Assembly: GCA_001899085.1 (NCBI GenBank)
Contig: MKVB01000003.1
Span: forward strand, 330,092 to 394,091
Length of the DNA stretch: 64,000 nucleotides
DNA from: Devosia sp. 66-14
GTDB taxonomy: Bacteria > Pseudomonadota > Alphaproteobacteria > Rhizobiales > Devosiaceae
Reading direction: 5' to 3'
Positions within the stretch are counted from its first letter, which is position 1; every line of letters starts with the position of its first letter. Below the pieces are notes generated by a model. That model worked only from the letters and a program-made list of their open reading frames with translations. It did no database searches and was not told the DNA's origin. The position numbers were made by a program, and so were the translations under genes. Below, piece after piece: positions 1 to 8,401 of this stretch.

Positions 1-167
1 GCCGGCGTCGGCAGGCCGTGTTCCCCGACAATGGCAAGGATGGCGGCTTCGCCGAAGGCAACCGAACGGCTCGAGGGATCCCGGTAGAGCTTGAGGACAT
101 GGTCACCATAGTGGAAGGCCTCGGCCATCTTGCCGGAGCCGAGCCGCGGGCCGATCTGGTGCGCCAT
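1..167 (-). CDS. Phosphotransferase (APH/choline kinase-like), N-terminal fragment
   Basis: Only the first 55 codons lie in the window; the gene runs off the left edge. The start ATG (165-167) overlaps the stop of the upstream gene as TGATG, which indicates translational coupling. The visible residues read as the N-lobe of an aminoglycoside-phosphotransferase-like kinase: a glycine-rich segment GSGKMAEAFHYGDHVLKLYR, with the LKLYR lysine in the place of the nucleotide-binding lysine, then an alpha-C-like stretch (FGEAAILAIVGEHGLPTP). The substrate cannot be told from this part; small-molecule kinases of this fold act on antibiotics, homoserine, choline or fructosamines. It is third in a MarR-SDR-kinase operon on the minus strand. 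Confidence 0.7.
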   Translation of the reverse strand, partial: MAHQIGPRLGSGKMAEAFHYGDHVLKLYRDPSSRSVAFGEAAILAIVGEHGLPTP

Positions 168-817
168 CAGCTGAGGGCCGCCTTCAGGGCCGTGGCAATG
201 GTCTGCGTGCCGCGGGTGAGCTGCAGCGCCTTGCCGATCGACCGGGGCTCGTCGAGCAGCGCCACGACGACCGCGGCAACGTCCCCGCGCGGCACCGATG
301 CCTCGTTGATCGCCTCAAGGCTCAGCAGCACCTTGCCGGTGCCGTCGCCATCTGTGAGTTCGCCCGGCTCGAGGATGGTCCAATCGAGGCTGGAGGCGTG
401 GATGAACTTCGCGGCGGCGCGCTTCTGTTTGTAATAATCCTTCATCTCGTCGTTCATCGAGCGGGTGGAGAGTCCGGTGCTGGCGCCGATCGAGGAGATC
501 GAGACATAACGCTTCACCCCGGCGTTCTCGGCGGCATGCACGGTGCGGCGGGTGCCGATGCGATCGAGCGCACTGCCTTCGCCGGCGGCCGAGCCCGCGG
601 CGAACACCACGGCGTCGGCCCCTTTCATGGTGTTGGTGAACTCCGCCAGCGGCGACTTGTCGAGATCGAGCACGATGGTCTCGGCGCCGCGCTTCACGGT
701 CTCGGCCATGTGCCGAGGGTTGCGGATGGTGGCGACGACCGAGTGGCCGGCAGCCACCAGTTTCTCGACGATCAGGATGCCGGTGCGGCCGCTGCCGCCG
801 ATGACGATGATGCGCAT
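167..817 (-). CDS. NAD(P)-binding epimerase-like SDR protein
   Basis: Predicted 216-residue single-domain Rossmann protein of the atypical SDR / NAD(P)H-binding (NmrA, YwnB-like) group. The N-terminus MRIIVIGGSGRTG carries the GxxGxxG dinucleotide loop at residues 7-13; the segments VSISSIGAST and DWTILEPGELTDG match later conserved strands of this group. The start at 817 lies 4 bp after the MarR gene stop and puts the first beta-strand at residue 2. Proteins of this type act as small NAD(P)H-dependent reductases or redox sensors; the substrate is unknown. It is encoded with a MarR regulator and a kinase fragment. Confidence 0.8.
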   Translation of the reverse strand: MRIIVIGGSGRTGILIVEKLVAAGHSVVATIRNPRHMAETVKRGAETIVLDLDKSPLAEFTNTMKGADAVVFAAGSAAGEGSALDRIGTRRTVHAAENAGVKRYVSISSIGASTGLSTRSMNDEMKDYYKQKRAAAKFIHASSLDWTILEPGELTDGDGTGKVLLSLEAINEASVPRGDVAAVVVALLDEPRSIGKALQLTRGTQTIATALKAALS

Positions 818-821
818 GAGG

Positions 822-1256
822 TCACCTGTCGGGTGTTGATGGGCTGAGCTTTGAAAAGATGCGGTGCAGCGTTTCGAGCTCGTCGGGGCTGAGGGCGGCG
901 AGGCCGGGTGGCGGCACGCGGAACTCGGCAAGCAATGCCGTCTGGGTTTCGAGGCCGAGCGGGGTGAGCGCCACGAGCTTCACCCGCCGGTCGGTGGGCG
1001 AGGGGCGGCGCTCGACATAGCCGGCCTGTTCCAGCCGATCGACCACCCAGGTGGTGTTGGACGGGTCGCTGTTGAACTGCCGCGCCAGCTCGCCGATCGG
1101 ACGTCCCACGCTGTCGAGGCTGTTGAGGATGCGCGAATCGTTGGGCGTCAGGCCGCGCCGCTGCAGGCTCTCGGAGCGCTGCGGGTTGGAGCTGATGAAG
1201 AAATCGAACATCAGCCGCCAGGTGTCGGCGGCCAGTTCATCGGCGGGCGGTTTCAT
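822..1256 (-). CDS. MarR family transcriptional regulator
   Basis: A 144-residue protein with a MarR winged helix-turn-helix: RRGLTPNDSRILNSLDS, then IGELARQFNSDPSNTTWVVDRLEQAGYVERRPSPTDRR, the recognition helix and wing. Start chosen at ATG 1254-1256 (MKPPADELAAD), the first Met compatible with a normal MarR length. It heads a minus-strand operon with the SDR gene and kinase gene, and is divergent from another SDR gene. A near-20-bp palindrome in the shared promoter (1309-1328) is the likely operator, so autoregulation and control of the divergent SDR gene are expected. The ligand is unknown. Confidence 0.88.
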   Translation of the reverse strand: MKPPADELAADTWRLMFDFFISSNPQRSESLQRRGLTPNDSRILNSLDSVGRPIGELARQFNSDPSNTTWVVDRLEQAGYVERRPSPTDRRVKLVALTPLGLETQTALLAEFRVPPPGLAALSPDELETLHRIFSKLSPSTPDR

Positions 1257-1308
1257 GGGGTGCAGCCTAGCACGAGCTGGTCCCTTGCATATATTTTGAG
1301 TAGTACCA

Positions 1309-1328
1309 TATTTGTTGCTCAACAAATA
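1309..1328. promoter_or_regulatory. Palindromic operator between divergent MarR and SDR genes
   Basis: Perfect inverted repeat with 9-bp arms TATTTGTTG and CAACAAATA separated by the dinucleotide CT. It lies in the 80-bp gap between the MarR gene start (1256) and the SDR start (1342), in an AT-rich stretch that contrasts with the GC-rich surroundings. Size and position fit a MarR dimer operator that would block both promoters. The link to this MarR protein is inferred from adjacency only. Confidence 0.7.
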
Positions 1329-1341
1329 ATGGAGTATGACG

Positions 1342-2145
1342 ATGAGCGGACGGCATGACGGCAAGGTGGCGCTGATCGCCGGGGCCAGCAAGGGGATCGG
1401 TGCGGCGACAGCCGAACTGCTGGCGCGCGAGGGGGCGGCGGTGGTGCTGGTGGCGCGGTCGGCGGAGCCGACCGAGGCGCTGGCCGAGGGCATCCGCCAG
1501 GCCGGCGGCCGGGCCATCGCCGTGGTGGCGGACGTAGCCGCCGACGCGGCGATGCAGCAGGCGGTGGCGGCGGGGCTCGCGGCGTTCGGGCGGCTCGATA
1601 TCGCCTTCAACAACGCGACCGACGGGCCGCGGCCGGCGCCGCTGGCCGAGCTCGATCTCGACGGCTTCGATCGCGGCATCCGCACCAATGTGCGCGGCAC
1701 GTTTATCGGCATGCGACACGAAATCCCGGCGCTGCTCGCGAGCGGCGGCGGGGCAATCGTCAACATGGCGTCGCTGGCCGGGGTGATCGGCGTATCGGGA
1801 CTGGGCGCCTATGTTTCGGGCAAGGCCGGGATCATCGGGCTCAGCAAGGTCGCGGCGCTCGATTATGCCGATCGCGGCATCAGGGTGAACGTGGTGGCGC
1901 CGGGCCCGATCCTTACCCACCATCTCGAGGCGGCGGGGCCAGAAGCGCAACGACAAGCCGGGTTGTCGACGCCGATGCGGCGGATCGGGCGGGCCGACGA
2001 GGTGGCAAGCGTCGTGAGCTGGCTCTGCTCGGAGGGCGCGAGCTTCGTCACCGGCGCGGTGGTGCCGATCGATGGCGGTCAGAGCGCCGGCAACAAGATC
2101 CAGAATCCCTACCGGCAGGGCGAACCGATGCAGGCGGCCGGCTGA
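1342..2145 (+). CDS. SDR family oxidoreductase
   Basis: Classical 267-residue short-chain dehydrogenase/reductase. Cofactor loop GASKGIG at residues 14-20, catalytic Ser144 (NMASLAG), Tyr157 and Lys161 (YVSGK), and the C-terminal SFVTGAVVPIDGGQSAG typical of the family. Of two in-frame ATGs (1336 and 1342) the second is preferred: the GGAG at 1331-1334 sits 7 nt before it but only 1 nt before the first. It is divergent from the MarR gene across a palindromic operator, so it is probably MarR-controlled. NAD(P)-dependent alcohol/ketone oxidoreduction is expected; the substrate cannot be assigned. Confidence 0.88.
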   Translation: MSGRHDGKVALIAGASKGIGAATAELLAREGAAVVLVARSAEPTEALAEGIRQAGGRAIAVVADVAADAAMQQAVAAGLAAFGRLDIAFNNATDGPRPAPLAELDLDGFDRGIRTNVRGTFIGMRHEIPALLASGGGAIVNMASLAGVIGVSGLGAYVSGKAGIIGLSKVAALDYADRGIRVNVVAPGPILTHHLEAAGPEAQRQAGLSTPMRRIGRADEVASVVSWLCSEGASFVTGAVVPIDGGQSAGNKIQNPYRQGEPMQAAG

Positions 2146-2208
2146 GTCCCCTCCCTCGCTTCGGCAACGGGCTGCTACATAGTCTGCGGAAACGAGGGAG
2201 ACGATTCG

Positions 2209-3033
2209 ATGCAGGCTTCGCGGCAGGTGGTGGTGCACCACGATGATCTGGGGGCGAGCTGGAGCGCCAATATGGCGTTCCTCGAGCTCTGCGAGCAGGG
2301 CGTGGTGACCTGCGGCTCGGTGATGGTGCCGTGCCCGTGGTTCCCGCATATGGCGCAGCTGGCGCGTGAAAACCCCGAACTCGATATCGGCGTGCACCTG
2401 ACGCTGACCGCAGAGTTCGATCGCTTCCGCTGGCGCCCGATGACCGGCACCGCAGATAACGGCATGTGCGACGCCGAAGGGTTCATGCCGCGCCGGGTGG
2501 CGGAGACGCAGGGCGCCGACCTCACGGCGGTGGAGGCCGAACTCAGGGCGCAGATCGATGCGGCGCTGGCCGCCGGCATCGACGTGACGCATCTCGACGC
2601 GCATATGGGGACGGTGTGGCTGCCGGAATTCGTCGAGCTCTACGAGCAGCTCGGCGCCGACTACGCTCTGCCGATCTTCCTACCGGGGCCGCAGGATGCG
2701 TGGGTGGAGCCGTCGCTGGCGCTCGACCGCGCCTGGGCCAAGGCGGCGGCGCGCGGCAATCCGCTGTTCGACGGCGTGGTATCGACGCCGTTCCCCAATC
2801 TCAGCCCGACGGTGGCGGATTATCGCGGCATTCTCGACAGCGCCAAGCCGGGGCTCAACTGGGGCGCCTTCCATTTCACCAAGCCGGGCGACATCGCCAT
2901 GATCTCGGACGATGCACCACTGCGGCTCGCCGAGTACGAGATTTTTCGTTCGGGCGCGGTGGAGCGGATCTATGCCGAACTCGGGCTGGAGCTGGTGGGG
3001 ATGCGCGGGTTCCGGGAACAGCTGCGGCGCTAG
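2209..3033 (+). CDS. ChbG/HpnK family carbohydrate deacetylase
   Basis: A 274-residue YdjC-fold protein. Metal-site features are visible: HHDDLG at residues 10-15 (Asp12-Asp13), GVHLTL (His63) and THLDAHMG (His128 and His132), the Asp-His-His set of the ChbG/HpnK family. Members remove acetyl groups from N-acetylated sugars such as chitin disaccharides or hopanoid-linked glucosamine. There are no chitobiose or hopanoid genes nearby, so the substrate is open. It is a single-gene unit between the SDR gene and a palindromic repeat element. Confidence 0.82.
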   Translation: MQASRQVVVHHDDLGASWSANMAFLELCEQGVVTCGSVMVPCPWFPHMAQLARENPELDIGVHLTLTAEFDRFRWRPMTGTADNGMCDAEGFMPRRVAETQGADLTAVEAELRAQIDAALAAGIDVTHLDAHMGTVWLPEFVELYEQLGADYALPIFLPGPQDAWVEPSLALDRAWAKAAARGNPLFDGVVSTPFPNLSPTVADYRGILDSAKPGLNWGAFHFTKPGDIAMISDDAPLRLAEYEIFRSGAVERIYAELGLELVGMRGFREQLRR

Positions 3034-3049
3034 AGCCCAGCTCTCGGGT

Positions 3050-3185
3050 ACCTCTCCCTTGGGGGAGAGGTCGACGCGAAGCGTCGGGTGAGGGGGCCTG
3101 CCTCGGGCTCGGTGTTTGGGGCAAGGCCCCCTCACCCCGACCCTCTCCCCCTAGCGGACGCGTAGCGCCGCGGGGAGAGGGGGCG
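3050..3185. repeat. Palindromic repeat pair (family 1, copy A)
   Basis: Two GC-rich palindromic units in inverted order fill the gap after the deacetylase. The left unit has two small hairpins, CCTCTCCC/GGGGGAGAGG (3051-3070) and CGACGC/GCGTCG (3072-3086), and ends in GGTGAGGGGGCCT. The right unit starts with AAGGCCCCCTCACC and ends in a further GGGGAGAGGG. The same organisation recurs at 51370-51507, so this is a dispersed REP/BIME-like element. No coding potential is seen. It may act as a transcript 3' end stabiliser or terminator. Confidence 0.8.
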
Positions 3186-3262
3186 CTAGAGCCGCTACCT
3201 ACCTGGAATGTCGAATCCCCCCGCCGCAGTTCGACTAGCCTCGCAACAGGAGGTGCCTCGCC

Positions 3263-3649
3263 ATGAAGTTCGTGTGTCTCGTCTATATCGACAGCGCCGC
3301 CATCGGCGCGCTGAGCGAAGCCGAAGGTCGGCAGCTGGCCGACGACTCGATCGCCTTCGACTGGGGTTTGCGCGACAGCGGCAAGCTGATCCTCGCCCAA
3401 CCACTGCAAGACCCACAGGCGGCGGTAACGGTGCGGCAGCGAGCGGGAAAATTCTCCAGCACCGACGGGCCGTTCGCCGAGGCCAAGGAGCACCTGGGTG
3501 GGTTCTTCCTGATCGAGGCCGAGAATATCGATGAGGCGATCGCCCTGGCGAAAACCAGCCCGATCATGCGGGTCGCCAGCATTGAGGTGCGGCCGGCCCT
3601 GGAGCAGGTCGATAGCGTGACGGGACGGGGCCGGCCGGAGGTGACGTAA
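3263..3649 (+). CDS. YciI family protein (DGPF domain)
   Basis: A 128-residue alpha/beta ferredoxin-like protein. It has the signature STDGPFAEAKEHLGGFFLIEA (positions 71-91, DGPF motif) and a YciI-type N-terminus MKFVCLVYID. A strong AGGAGGTG ribosome binding site at 3248-3255 fixes the start. Family members are small dimeric proteins, often encoded with ECF sigma factors, and of unknown biochemical role; here no sigma gene adjoins. Confidence 0.88.
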   Translation: MKFVCLVYIDSAAIGALSEAEGRQLADDSIAFDWGLRDSGKLILAQPLQDPQAAVTVRQRAGKFSSTDGPFAEAKEHLGGFFLIEAENIDEAIALAKTSPIMRVASIEVRPALEQVDSVTGRGRPEVT

Positions 3650-3660
3650 GGGAACCGGCG

Positions 3661-4641
3661 CTACCGGCCCGGTGCCGCGTTTGCGCCAAGGGGGCAACCG
3701 GCGCACCGCCGACCGCAATCGGCCCCGGCGAGACGCCGCAGGCCATCGCGCGGGGTGGTGTTTTCCGGCAAGCGGATCTCGGTTGCCAGCCGCAGTGCCA
3801 TCAGCGTGCGGATGAACCACCATCCGAGGTCGATCTGCCCGCGTTCAAGCCCGAGCCGTGCCGACTCCGGAAAGGCGTGGTGATTGCCGTGGAAGGCCTC
3901 GCCGAAGGTGATCAGGCCGACGGCCGGCAGATTGTAACCCTGCACGGCGACACCATCGACCGCCCAGCCCTGGTGGCCGCGCCGATGGGCGAAGTGGCCA
4001 ACCACCCAGTGACCGGTGAGTGAGACTGCGACCCGTACCGCGATTCCCCACACCAGCCAGCCCCAGCCGCCGAGCGCGAAGAACAGCAGCGCCCAGGGCA
4101 ATTGCTGCAGCATCCAGGTGCGTTCGAGAAAGCGGTAGAAGCGGTCATTGGCCGTGCTTGGTTCGATGGTGAAGCGTGGCGGATGGTCCAGCGCCACGAT
4201 GCAGTGCATCTGCCACCAGGCGTCGATGAAGAAGCTCCGGCGATGGGCGTAGAGTGGGTGGCAGTCGGTCTGCCGCTGCGCCCAGTCTCGGATGTCATGG
4301 GCGTAGATCATGCCGAACGGGCCGGCCATGCCGACCAGGGTTCCGAGGTAGACCAGCACATGCTCGACGACGATGTGGGTCTTGAACGAGCGATGGATTA
4401 GCAGCCGGTGCATGCCCACCGAGTGGCCGGCGCAGATGGTGACCGCGGTAGTGGCGAGGAACAGCAGCAGTGCGTCGAGGCTGAAGGTCAGCGGCGCGAA
4501 GACCAGGGCGATGCCGGTCAGCGACAGGGTCCAGAGGGATTTGTGCGGCGCCCAGCGTACGGCCCCGGCGACGGCGTCGCTCAATGGCTCGGCATACATT
4601 CGGCCGGTTGAGAGGGCATGCGTCGAATTGGTCATCGTCAT
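3661..4641 (-). CDS. Fatty-acid (acyl) desaturase, membrane-bound
   Basis: A 326-residue membrane di-iron desaturase. Histidine boxes visible: HRLLIH (His78, His83), HDIRDW...DCH (His115, His128), HW...H (His211, His216) and HGNHH (His251, His254, His255). Hydrophobic segments lie around residues 38-72, 93-112 and 182-210. The second box departs from the common RxxHHxxH pattern of delta-9 enzymes. Expected reaction: O2-dependent double-bond insertion into acyl chains. A second in-frame ATG at 4635 is an alternative start. It is divergent from an ArsR gene whose gap carries two dyads, suggesting regulated membrane-lipid unsaturation. Confidence 0.85.
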   Translation of the reverse strand: MTMTNSTHALSTGRMYAEPLSDAVAGAVRWAPHKSLWTLSLTGIALVFAPLTFSLDALLLFLATTAVTICAGHSVGMHRLLIHRSFKTHIVVEHVLVYLGTLVGMAGPFGMIYAHDIRDWAQRQTDCHPLYAHRRSFFIDAWWQMHCIVALDHPPRFTIEPSTANDRFYRFLERTWMLQQLPWALLFFALGGWGWLVWGIAVRVAVSLTGHWVVGHFAHRRGHQGWAVDGVAVQGYNLPAVGLITFGEAFHGNHHAFPESARLGLERGQIDLGWWFIRTLMALRLATEIRLPENTTPRDGLRRLAGADCGRRCAGCPLGANAAPGR

Positions 4642-4668
4642 GGCGTTTCAGCCTTGCGCGGGTTATGT

Positions 4669-4742
4669 ATTTAGGCGATGAACTAATTGCCGAAATGCTT
4701 AGCAGTGCCTATTTGATTAGGCAATAGGCTAATTACCTAAAT
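4669..4742. promoter_or_regulatory. Two operator-like dyads between desaturase and ArsR genes
   Basis: Two copies of an imperfect dyad built from half-sites like ATTTAGGCGAT and AATTGCCGAAAT. Dyad 1 spans 4669-4696 and dyad 2 spans 4715-4742 (half-sites GATTAGGCAAT and AATTACCTAAAT). The centres are 46 bp apart, and the stretch is clearly AT-richer than its flanks. ArsR-type repressors bind such 12-2-12-like dyads. Binding by the neighbouring ArsR protein is inferred from adjacency. Confidence 0.65.
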
Positions 4743-4756
4743 GATGGACGAGGCGC

Positions 4757-5161
4757 ATGAACGAGACGATGCCAGACAAGGTCGATGCGGAGCTATCCAG
4801 CGCCGTCGAAGAAGTAGTCAGTCCGGACGGCGCGTTTCAGCGTGTCTTCGAGGCGCTCGCTTCGGCGCCGCGCCGGCGGATTCTGGCCTATCTGGCGCAT
4901 GCGTCGCTGACGGCGGGTGAGATCGCGGCACGCTTCAACATGTCGAAACCCTCGATCTCGCAGCACCTGAGCGTGCTGGAGGTCGCCGGCCTGATCGCCA
5001 AGGAGCGACGCGGCCAGTTCATCCACTACTCGCTGATCCCCAACAACCTGACCAACACGCTGAACGGCTTTGCCCAGGAAGTCTGCCCGGTGGGTCGACC
5101 GCTGAAGCGCGAGAGCAAGGCGCTGGCAGAGCGCAAGTCGACCGGCGGGGCCGAACGCTAA
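4757..5161 (+). CDS. ArsR family transcriptional regulator
   Basis: A 134-residue protein with an ArsR winged helix: RVFEALASAPRRRILAYLAH, then LTAGEIAARFNMSKPSISQHLSVLEVAGL and a wing KERRGQFIHYSL. The start ATG 4757 follows GAGG at 4750-4753. No cysteine metal-binding motif of the classic ArsR/SmtB type is visible; the only cysteine is CPVG near the C-terminus, so a non-metal signal or autorepressor-type regulation is likelier. It faces the desaturase gene across two dyads and probably controls both. Confidence 0.88.
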   Translation: MNETMPDKVDAELSSAVEEVVSPDGAFQRVFEALASAPRRRILAYLAHASLTAGEIAARFNMSKPSISQHLSVLEVAGLIAKERRGQFIHYSLIPNNLTNTLNGFAQEVCPVGRPLKRESKALAERKSTGGAER

Positions 5162-5234
5162 AGAGACGATCGGAGGTGGAGCAGGCACAGCAGCTGCCCT
5201 TGCGGCAATGGCCGGCGATCGCCAATGTCGCGGC

Positions 5235-6143
5235 ATGACCGTTGCTCTCCACACGCCCTATGACGGGTCCGCAAAGCTCTTCCAGATCGGCGTGAAGCCG
5301 CTTCCGCTTGCCGACTGGATCGAGGTCGACGGCCGACTGGTGGCAGACCTCGCCGAGAAGGAGAGGGTGAGTACGGCGCACGCGGGATCGGTGTTCGTCG
5401 CCGAGGCAGGAACCGAGCCGGCGCAGGCCGAGCTGCTGGCGCTGCTGGTGGAGCACCTCACAACCCTGTTCCCCCAGCACTATCGGCGGATCGGTGACGA
5501 GGTCGAGATCGTACCCGCCGGCAAGCGTGTTGCCCTGGGCGTGCCAAGTGAGGCGCCGCTGCGGGTGGCGGCAAGCCTGGTGCAGGAAGACCTGGTGCTG
5601 ATGCGTCGCGGCGAGGCGGGCTGGCGCCTCGCGGCCGCTTCGCTCTGCTTTCCCTCGTCGTGGTCGCTGGTGGAGAAGTTCGGTCGACCGTTGCAAGAGG
5701 TCCATGGACCGGTGCCCGGATTTGGCGCCGGGACGCGGAATGCACAGCTGATCGAGCGGATGTTCGACAACGCGCGGCCCGAAATGCCGATGATCCGCTG
5801 GAACTGGTCGCTCTATGGGGATGACCGGCTGCATCACCCCGAGACGGCCGACCCCGGCGTACGGCGTTTCGGGGCAGGCGAGCGGGCGGCAAACGTGTTT
5901 CTGAGGGTAGAACGGCAAACCGTGCGGAAACTGCCGGTGAGCGGCGATATCCTGTTCGCCATCCGCATCCATGTCGACCCGCTGGCGCGGCTGGAGCAGC
6001 ACCCGGACGCGGCGCGGATCGCCGGCTCGCTGGTGGCTCAACTCACGGCGCTCGGGGCTGCCGAGCTCGACTACAAAGGGCTGACACTCGAGCGCGACCG
6101 GCTGGTGGCGCGGCTGGCCGAGATCTCCGCTGCAGCCCCTTGA
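5235..6143 (+). CDS. DUF3445 (heme-dependent oxidative N-demethylase-like) protein
   Basis: A 302-residue protein that matches the DUF3445 family by segments such as HTPYDGSAKLFQIGVKPL, LCFPSSWSLVEKFGRPLQEVHGPVPG, RWNWSLYGDD and FLRVERQTVRKLP. Some family members are described as heme-dependent oxidative N-demethylases of dimethylamine. That activity usually comes with partner subunits, which are absent here, so the substrate is open. The start at ATG 5235 is chosen for conservation (MTVALHTPYDG); its ribosome binding site is weak. The gene ends at a strong bidirectional terminator shared with convergent hppA. Confidence 0.75.
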   Translation: MTVALHTPYDGSAKLFQIGVKPLPLADWIEVDGRLVADLAEKERVSTAHAGSVFVAEAGTEPAQAELLALLVEHLTTLFPQHYRRIGDEVEIVPAGKRVALGVPSEAPLRVAASLVQEDLVLMRRGEAGWRLAAASLCFPSSWSLVEKFGRPLQEVHGPVPGFGAGTRNAQLIERMFDNARPEMPMIRWNWSLYGDDRLHHPETADPGVRRFGAGERAANVFLRVERQTVRKLPVSGDILFAIRIHVDPLARLEQHPDAARIAGSLVAQLTALGAAELDYKGLTLERDRLVARLAEISAAAP

Positions 6144-6147
6144 AGTC

Positions 6148-6178
6148 GAAGGGCCCGGGGTGATCCCCCGGGCCCTTC
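6148..6178. terminator. Bidirectional terminator between DUF3445 gene and hppA
   Basis: Perfect 13-bp stem GAAGGGCCCGGGG (6148-6160) paired with 6166-6178, loop TGATC, placed between two convergent stop codons. The symmetric A/T ends (GAA...TTCAATT) suit termination from both sides. Confidence 0.85.
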
Positions 6179-6208
6179 AATTGCTGCACGATGGTTGGTT
6201 GGCGGGCC

Positions 6209-8365
6209 TTACGCCCCGCCGGTCATGTGGGCCAACACCGCCAGCAGCAACAGCGCCACGATATTGGTGATCTTGATCATCGGGTTCACCGCCGGGCCGG
6301 CGGTGTCCTTGTAGGGGTCGCCGACGGTGTCGCCGGTGACCGAGGCCTTGTGGGCGTCGGAACCCTTGTAGTGCTTGACGCCGTGGCTGTCAGTGAAGCC
6401 GTCTTCAAAGCTCTTCTTGGCGTTGTCCCAGGCGCCACCGCCCGCCGTCATCGAGATGGCGACGAACAGGCCCGTGACGATCACGCCCATCAGCATGGCG
6501 CCGAGAGCCGAGAAGGCCGCAGCGGTGCCGGCGATCCAGTAGATCGCGATGAAGACGATGATCGGCGACAGCACCGGCAGCAGCGATGGGACGATCATTT
6601 CCTTGATCGCCGCCTTGGTCAGCATGTCGACGGCCCTGCCGTAGTCGGGCTTCTCGGTGCCGGCCATGATGCCCGGCTTTTCCTTGAACTGGCGGCGGAC
6701 TTCCACCACCACCGACTGGGCAGCGCGGCCCACGGCCGTCATCGACATGCCGCCGAAGAGGAAGGGCAGCAGACCACCGAACAGGAGGCCCACCACCACA
6801 TAGGGATCGGCGAGCGAGAAGGTGAGCGGCCCGAGCCCGGCAAAGAACGAACCTTCCGGGGCGTTCTGCGAGAAGAACTGCAGGTCCTGGGTATAGGCGG
6901 CGAACAGCACCAGGGCGCCGAGGCCGGCCGAACCGATGGCATAGCCCTTGGTGACGGCCTTGGTGGTGTTGCCGACAGCATCGAGCGCGTCGGTGTTGTG
7001 GCGCACTTCCTTGTCGAGGCCGGCCATTTCGGCAATGCCGCCGGCGTTGTCGGTCACCGGACCGAAGGCGTCGAGCGCGACGATCATGCCGGCCAGCGCC
7101 AGCATGGTGGTGACTGCGAAGGCGATGCCGAACAGGCCCGCGAGGTTGTAGGTGACGATGATGCCGACGATGATGACGATGGCCGGCAGGGCGGTCGATT
7201 CCAGGGAAACCGCGAGGCCCTGGATGACGTTGGTGCCATGGCCCGTCACCGATGCCTCAGCAATCGAGTTGACCGGGCGCTTGTTGGTGCCGGTGTAGTA
7301 TTCGGTGATGACGATGATCAGCCCGGTGATGACGAGGCCGGCGACACCGCACCAGAACAGGTTCCACGGGGTGAACTGCTTGCCGCCTTCGAGGCCGAGC
7401 TGCACGTCGAGCCCGCCGAACACCCACATCAGGGTCGGCAGCAGCACGATGAGCGAGAGCACGCCCGTGGCGATGAGGCCCTTGTAGAGGGCGTTCATGA
7501 TGTTGTTGTCGCCGCCCAGCTTGACGAAATAGGTGCCGATGATCGAGGTGACGACGCAGGCGCCGCCGATGGCCAGCGGCAGCACCATGCCGGCGAGCTT
7601 GAACGCGTCCGGAAGGACGATCGCCGCCAGCACCATGGTGGCGACGGCGGTCACCACATAGGTCTCGAACAGGTCGGCGGCCATGCCGGCGCAATCGCCG
7701 ACATTGTCGCCGACATTGTCGGCAATGGTGGCCGGGTTGCGCGGATCATCCTCGGGGATGCCGGCTTCGACCTTGCCCACCATGTCGCCGCCGACATCGG
7801 CACCCTTGGTGAAGATGCCGCCGCCGAGACGGGCGAAGATCGAGATCAGCGAGGCGCCGAAGCCGAGTGCCACCAACGAGTCGATGACGGTACGGCTGGT
7901 CGGCTCGATGCCGAGGAACTGGGTGAGCACGATGAAATAGAGGGTGACGCCGAGGAGGCCGAGACCCGCAACCAGCAGGCCGGTGACCGCGCCGGACTTG
8001 AAGGCGAGGTCGAGGCCGCCGGCCAGCGACTTGGTCGCTGCCTGGGCGACGCGCACATTGGCGCGGACCGAGACGTTCATGCCGATAAAGCCGGCGGCGC
8101 CCGAAAGGATGGCGCCGATGGCAAAGCCCACCGCCGCATAGGCGCCGAGCAGGATGAAAGCGAGGATGAAGATGACCACGCCGACGATGCCGATGGTGGT
8201 GTACTGGCGGCGGAGATAGGCGGAGGCGCCTTCACGCACGGCGGCGGAAATCTCCTGCATGCGGGCCGAACCCGCATCGGCCCTGAGCAGGCCTTGCGTC
8301 GTGACGACGCCGTATACGATGGAGAGCAGACCGCATACTACGATCGCCCATAGCAATAGAGTCAT
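6209..8365 (-). CDS. hppA: K+-independent proton-translocating pyrophosphatase
   Basis: A 718-residue integral membrane pyrophosphatase with about 16 membrane segments. It couples PPi hydrolysis to proton pumping. The substrate-site motifs [20 protein letters not shown] and [19 protein letters not shown] (residues about 185-240) are intact. Lys in [10 protein letters not shown], rather than Ala, marks the K+-independent class. Length and both ends match the family. The leader carries a hairpin (8373-8401) that contains the Shine-Dalgarno sequence in its 3' arm. Confidence 0.97.
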   Translation of the reverse strand: MTLLLWAIVVCGLLSIVYGVVTTQGLLRADAGSARMQEISAAVREGASAYLRRQYTTIGIVGVVIFILAFILLGAYAAVGFAIGAILSGAAGFIGMNVSVRANVRVAQAATKSLAGGLDLAFKSGAVTGLLVAGLGLLGVTLYFIVLTQFLGIEPTSRTVIDSLVALGFGASLISIFARLGGGIFTKGADVGGDMVGKVEAGIPEDDPRNPATIADNVGDNVGDCAGMAADLFETYVVTAVATMVLAAIVLPDAFKLAGMVLPLAIGGACVVTSIIGTYFVKLGGDNNIMNALYKGLIATGVLSLIVLLPTLMWVFGGLDVQLGLEGGKQFTPWNLFWCGVAGLVITGLIIVITEYYTGTNKRPVNSIAEASVTGHGTNVIQGLAVSLESTALPAIVIIVGIIVTYNLAGLFGIAFAVTTMLALAGMIVALDAFGPVTDNAGGIAEMAGLDKEVRHNTDALDAVGNTTKAVTKGYAIGSAGLGALVLFAAYTQDLQFFSQNAPEGSFFAGLGPLTFSLADPYVVVGLLFGGLLPFLFGGMSMTAVGRAAQSVVVEVRRQFKEKPGIMAGTEKPDYGRAVDMLTKAAIKEMIVPSLLPVLSPIIVFIAIYWIAGTAAAFSALGAMLMGVIVTGLFVAISMTAGGGAWDNAKKSFEDGFTDSHGVKHYKGSDAHKASVTGDTVGDPYKDTAGPAVNPMIKITNIVALLLLAVLAHMTGGA

Positions 8366-8372
8366 AACGAAT

Positions 8373-8401
8373 GTTCCCTCGGTGTGACGTCACCGGGGAA
8401 C
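8373..8401 (-). promoter_or_regulatory. Hairpin sequestering the hppA ribosome binding site
   Basis: On the minus strand, GTTCCCCGGTG pairs with CACCGAGGGAAC, about 11 bp with one bulged base, around the loop ACGTCA. The 3' arm holds GAGGGAA, the only good Shine-Dalgarno match, about 7-10 nt before the hppA ATG at 8365. In a folded leader the ribosome site would be closed. Function (thermosensor, protein-bound leader, or chance) is inference. Confidence 0.5.

Noticed and set aside
5176..5238. Short GTG-started frame ending in ATGA at the DUF3445 start, a possible leader peptide
   Set aside because: Its ribosome site would be too close to the GTG and there is no attenuator hairpin.
6191..8353. 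A 720-codon open frame on the plus strand, antisense to hppA
   Set aside because: It is rich in Arg, His, Gly and Asp as expected for a GC-rich shadow frame, has no family motif and opposes a full-length conserved hppA.
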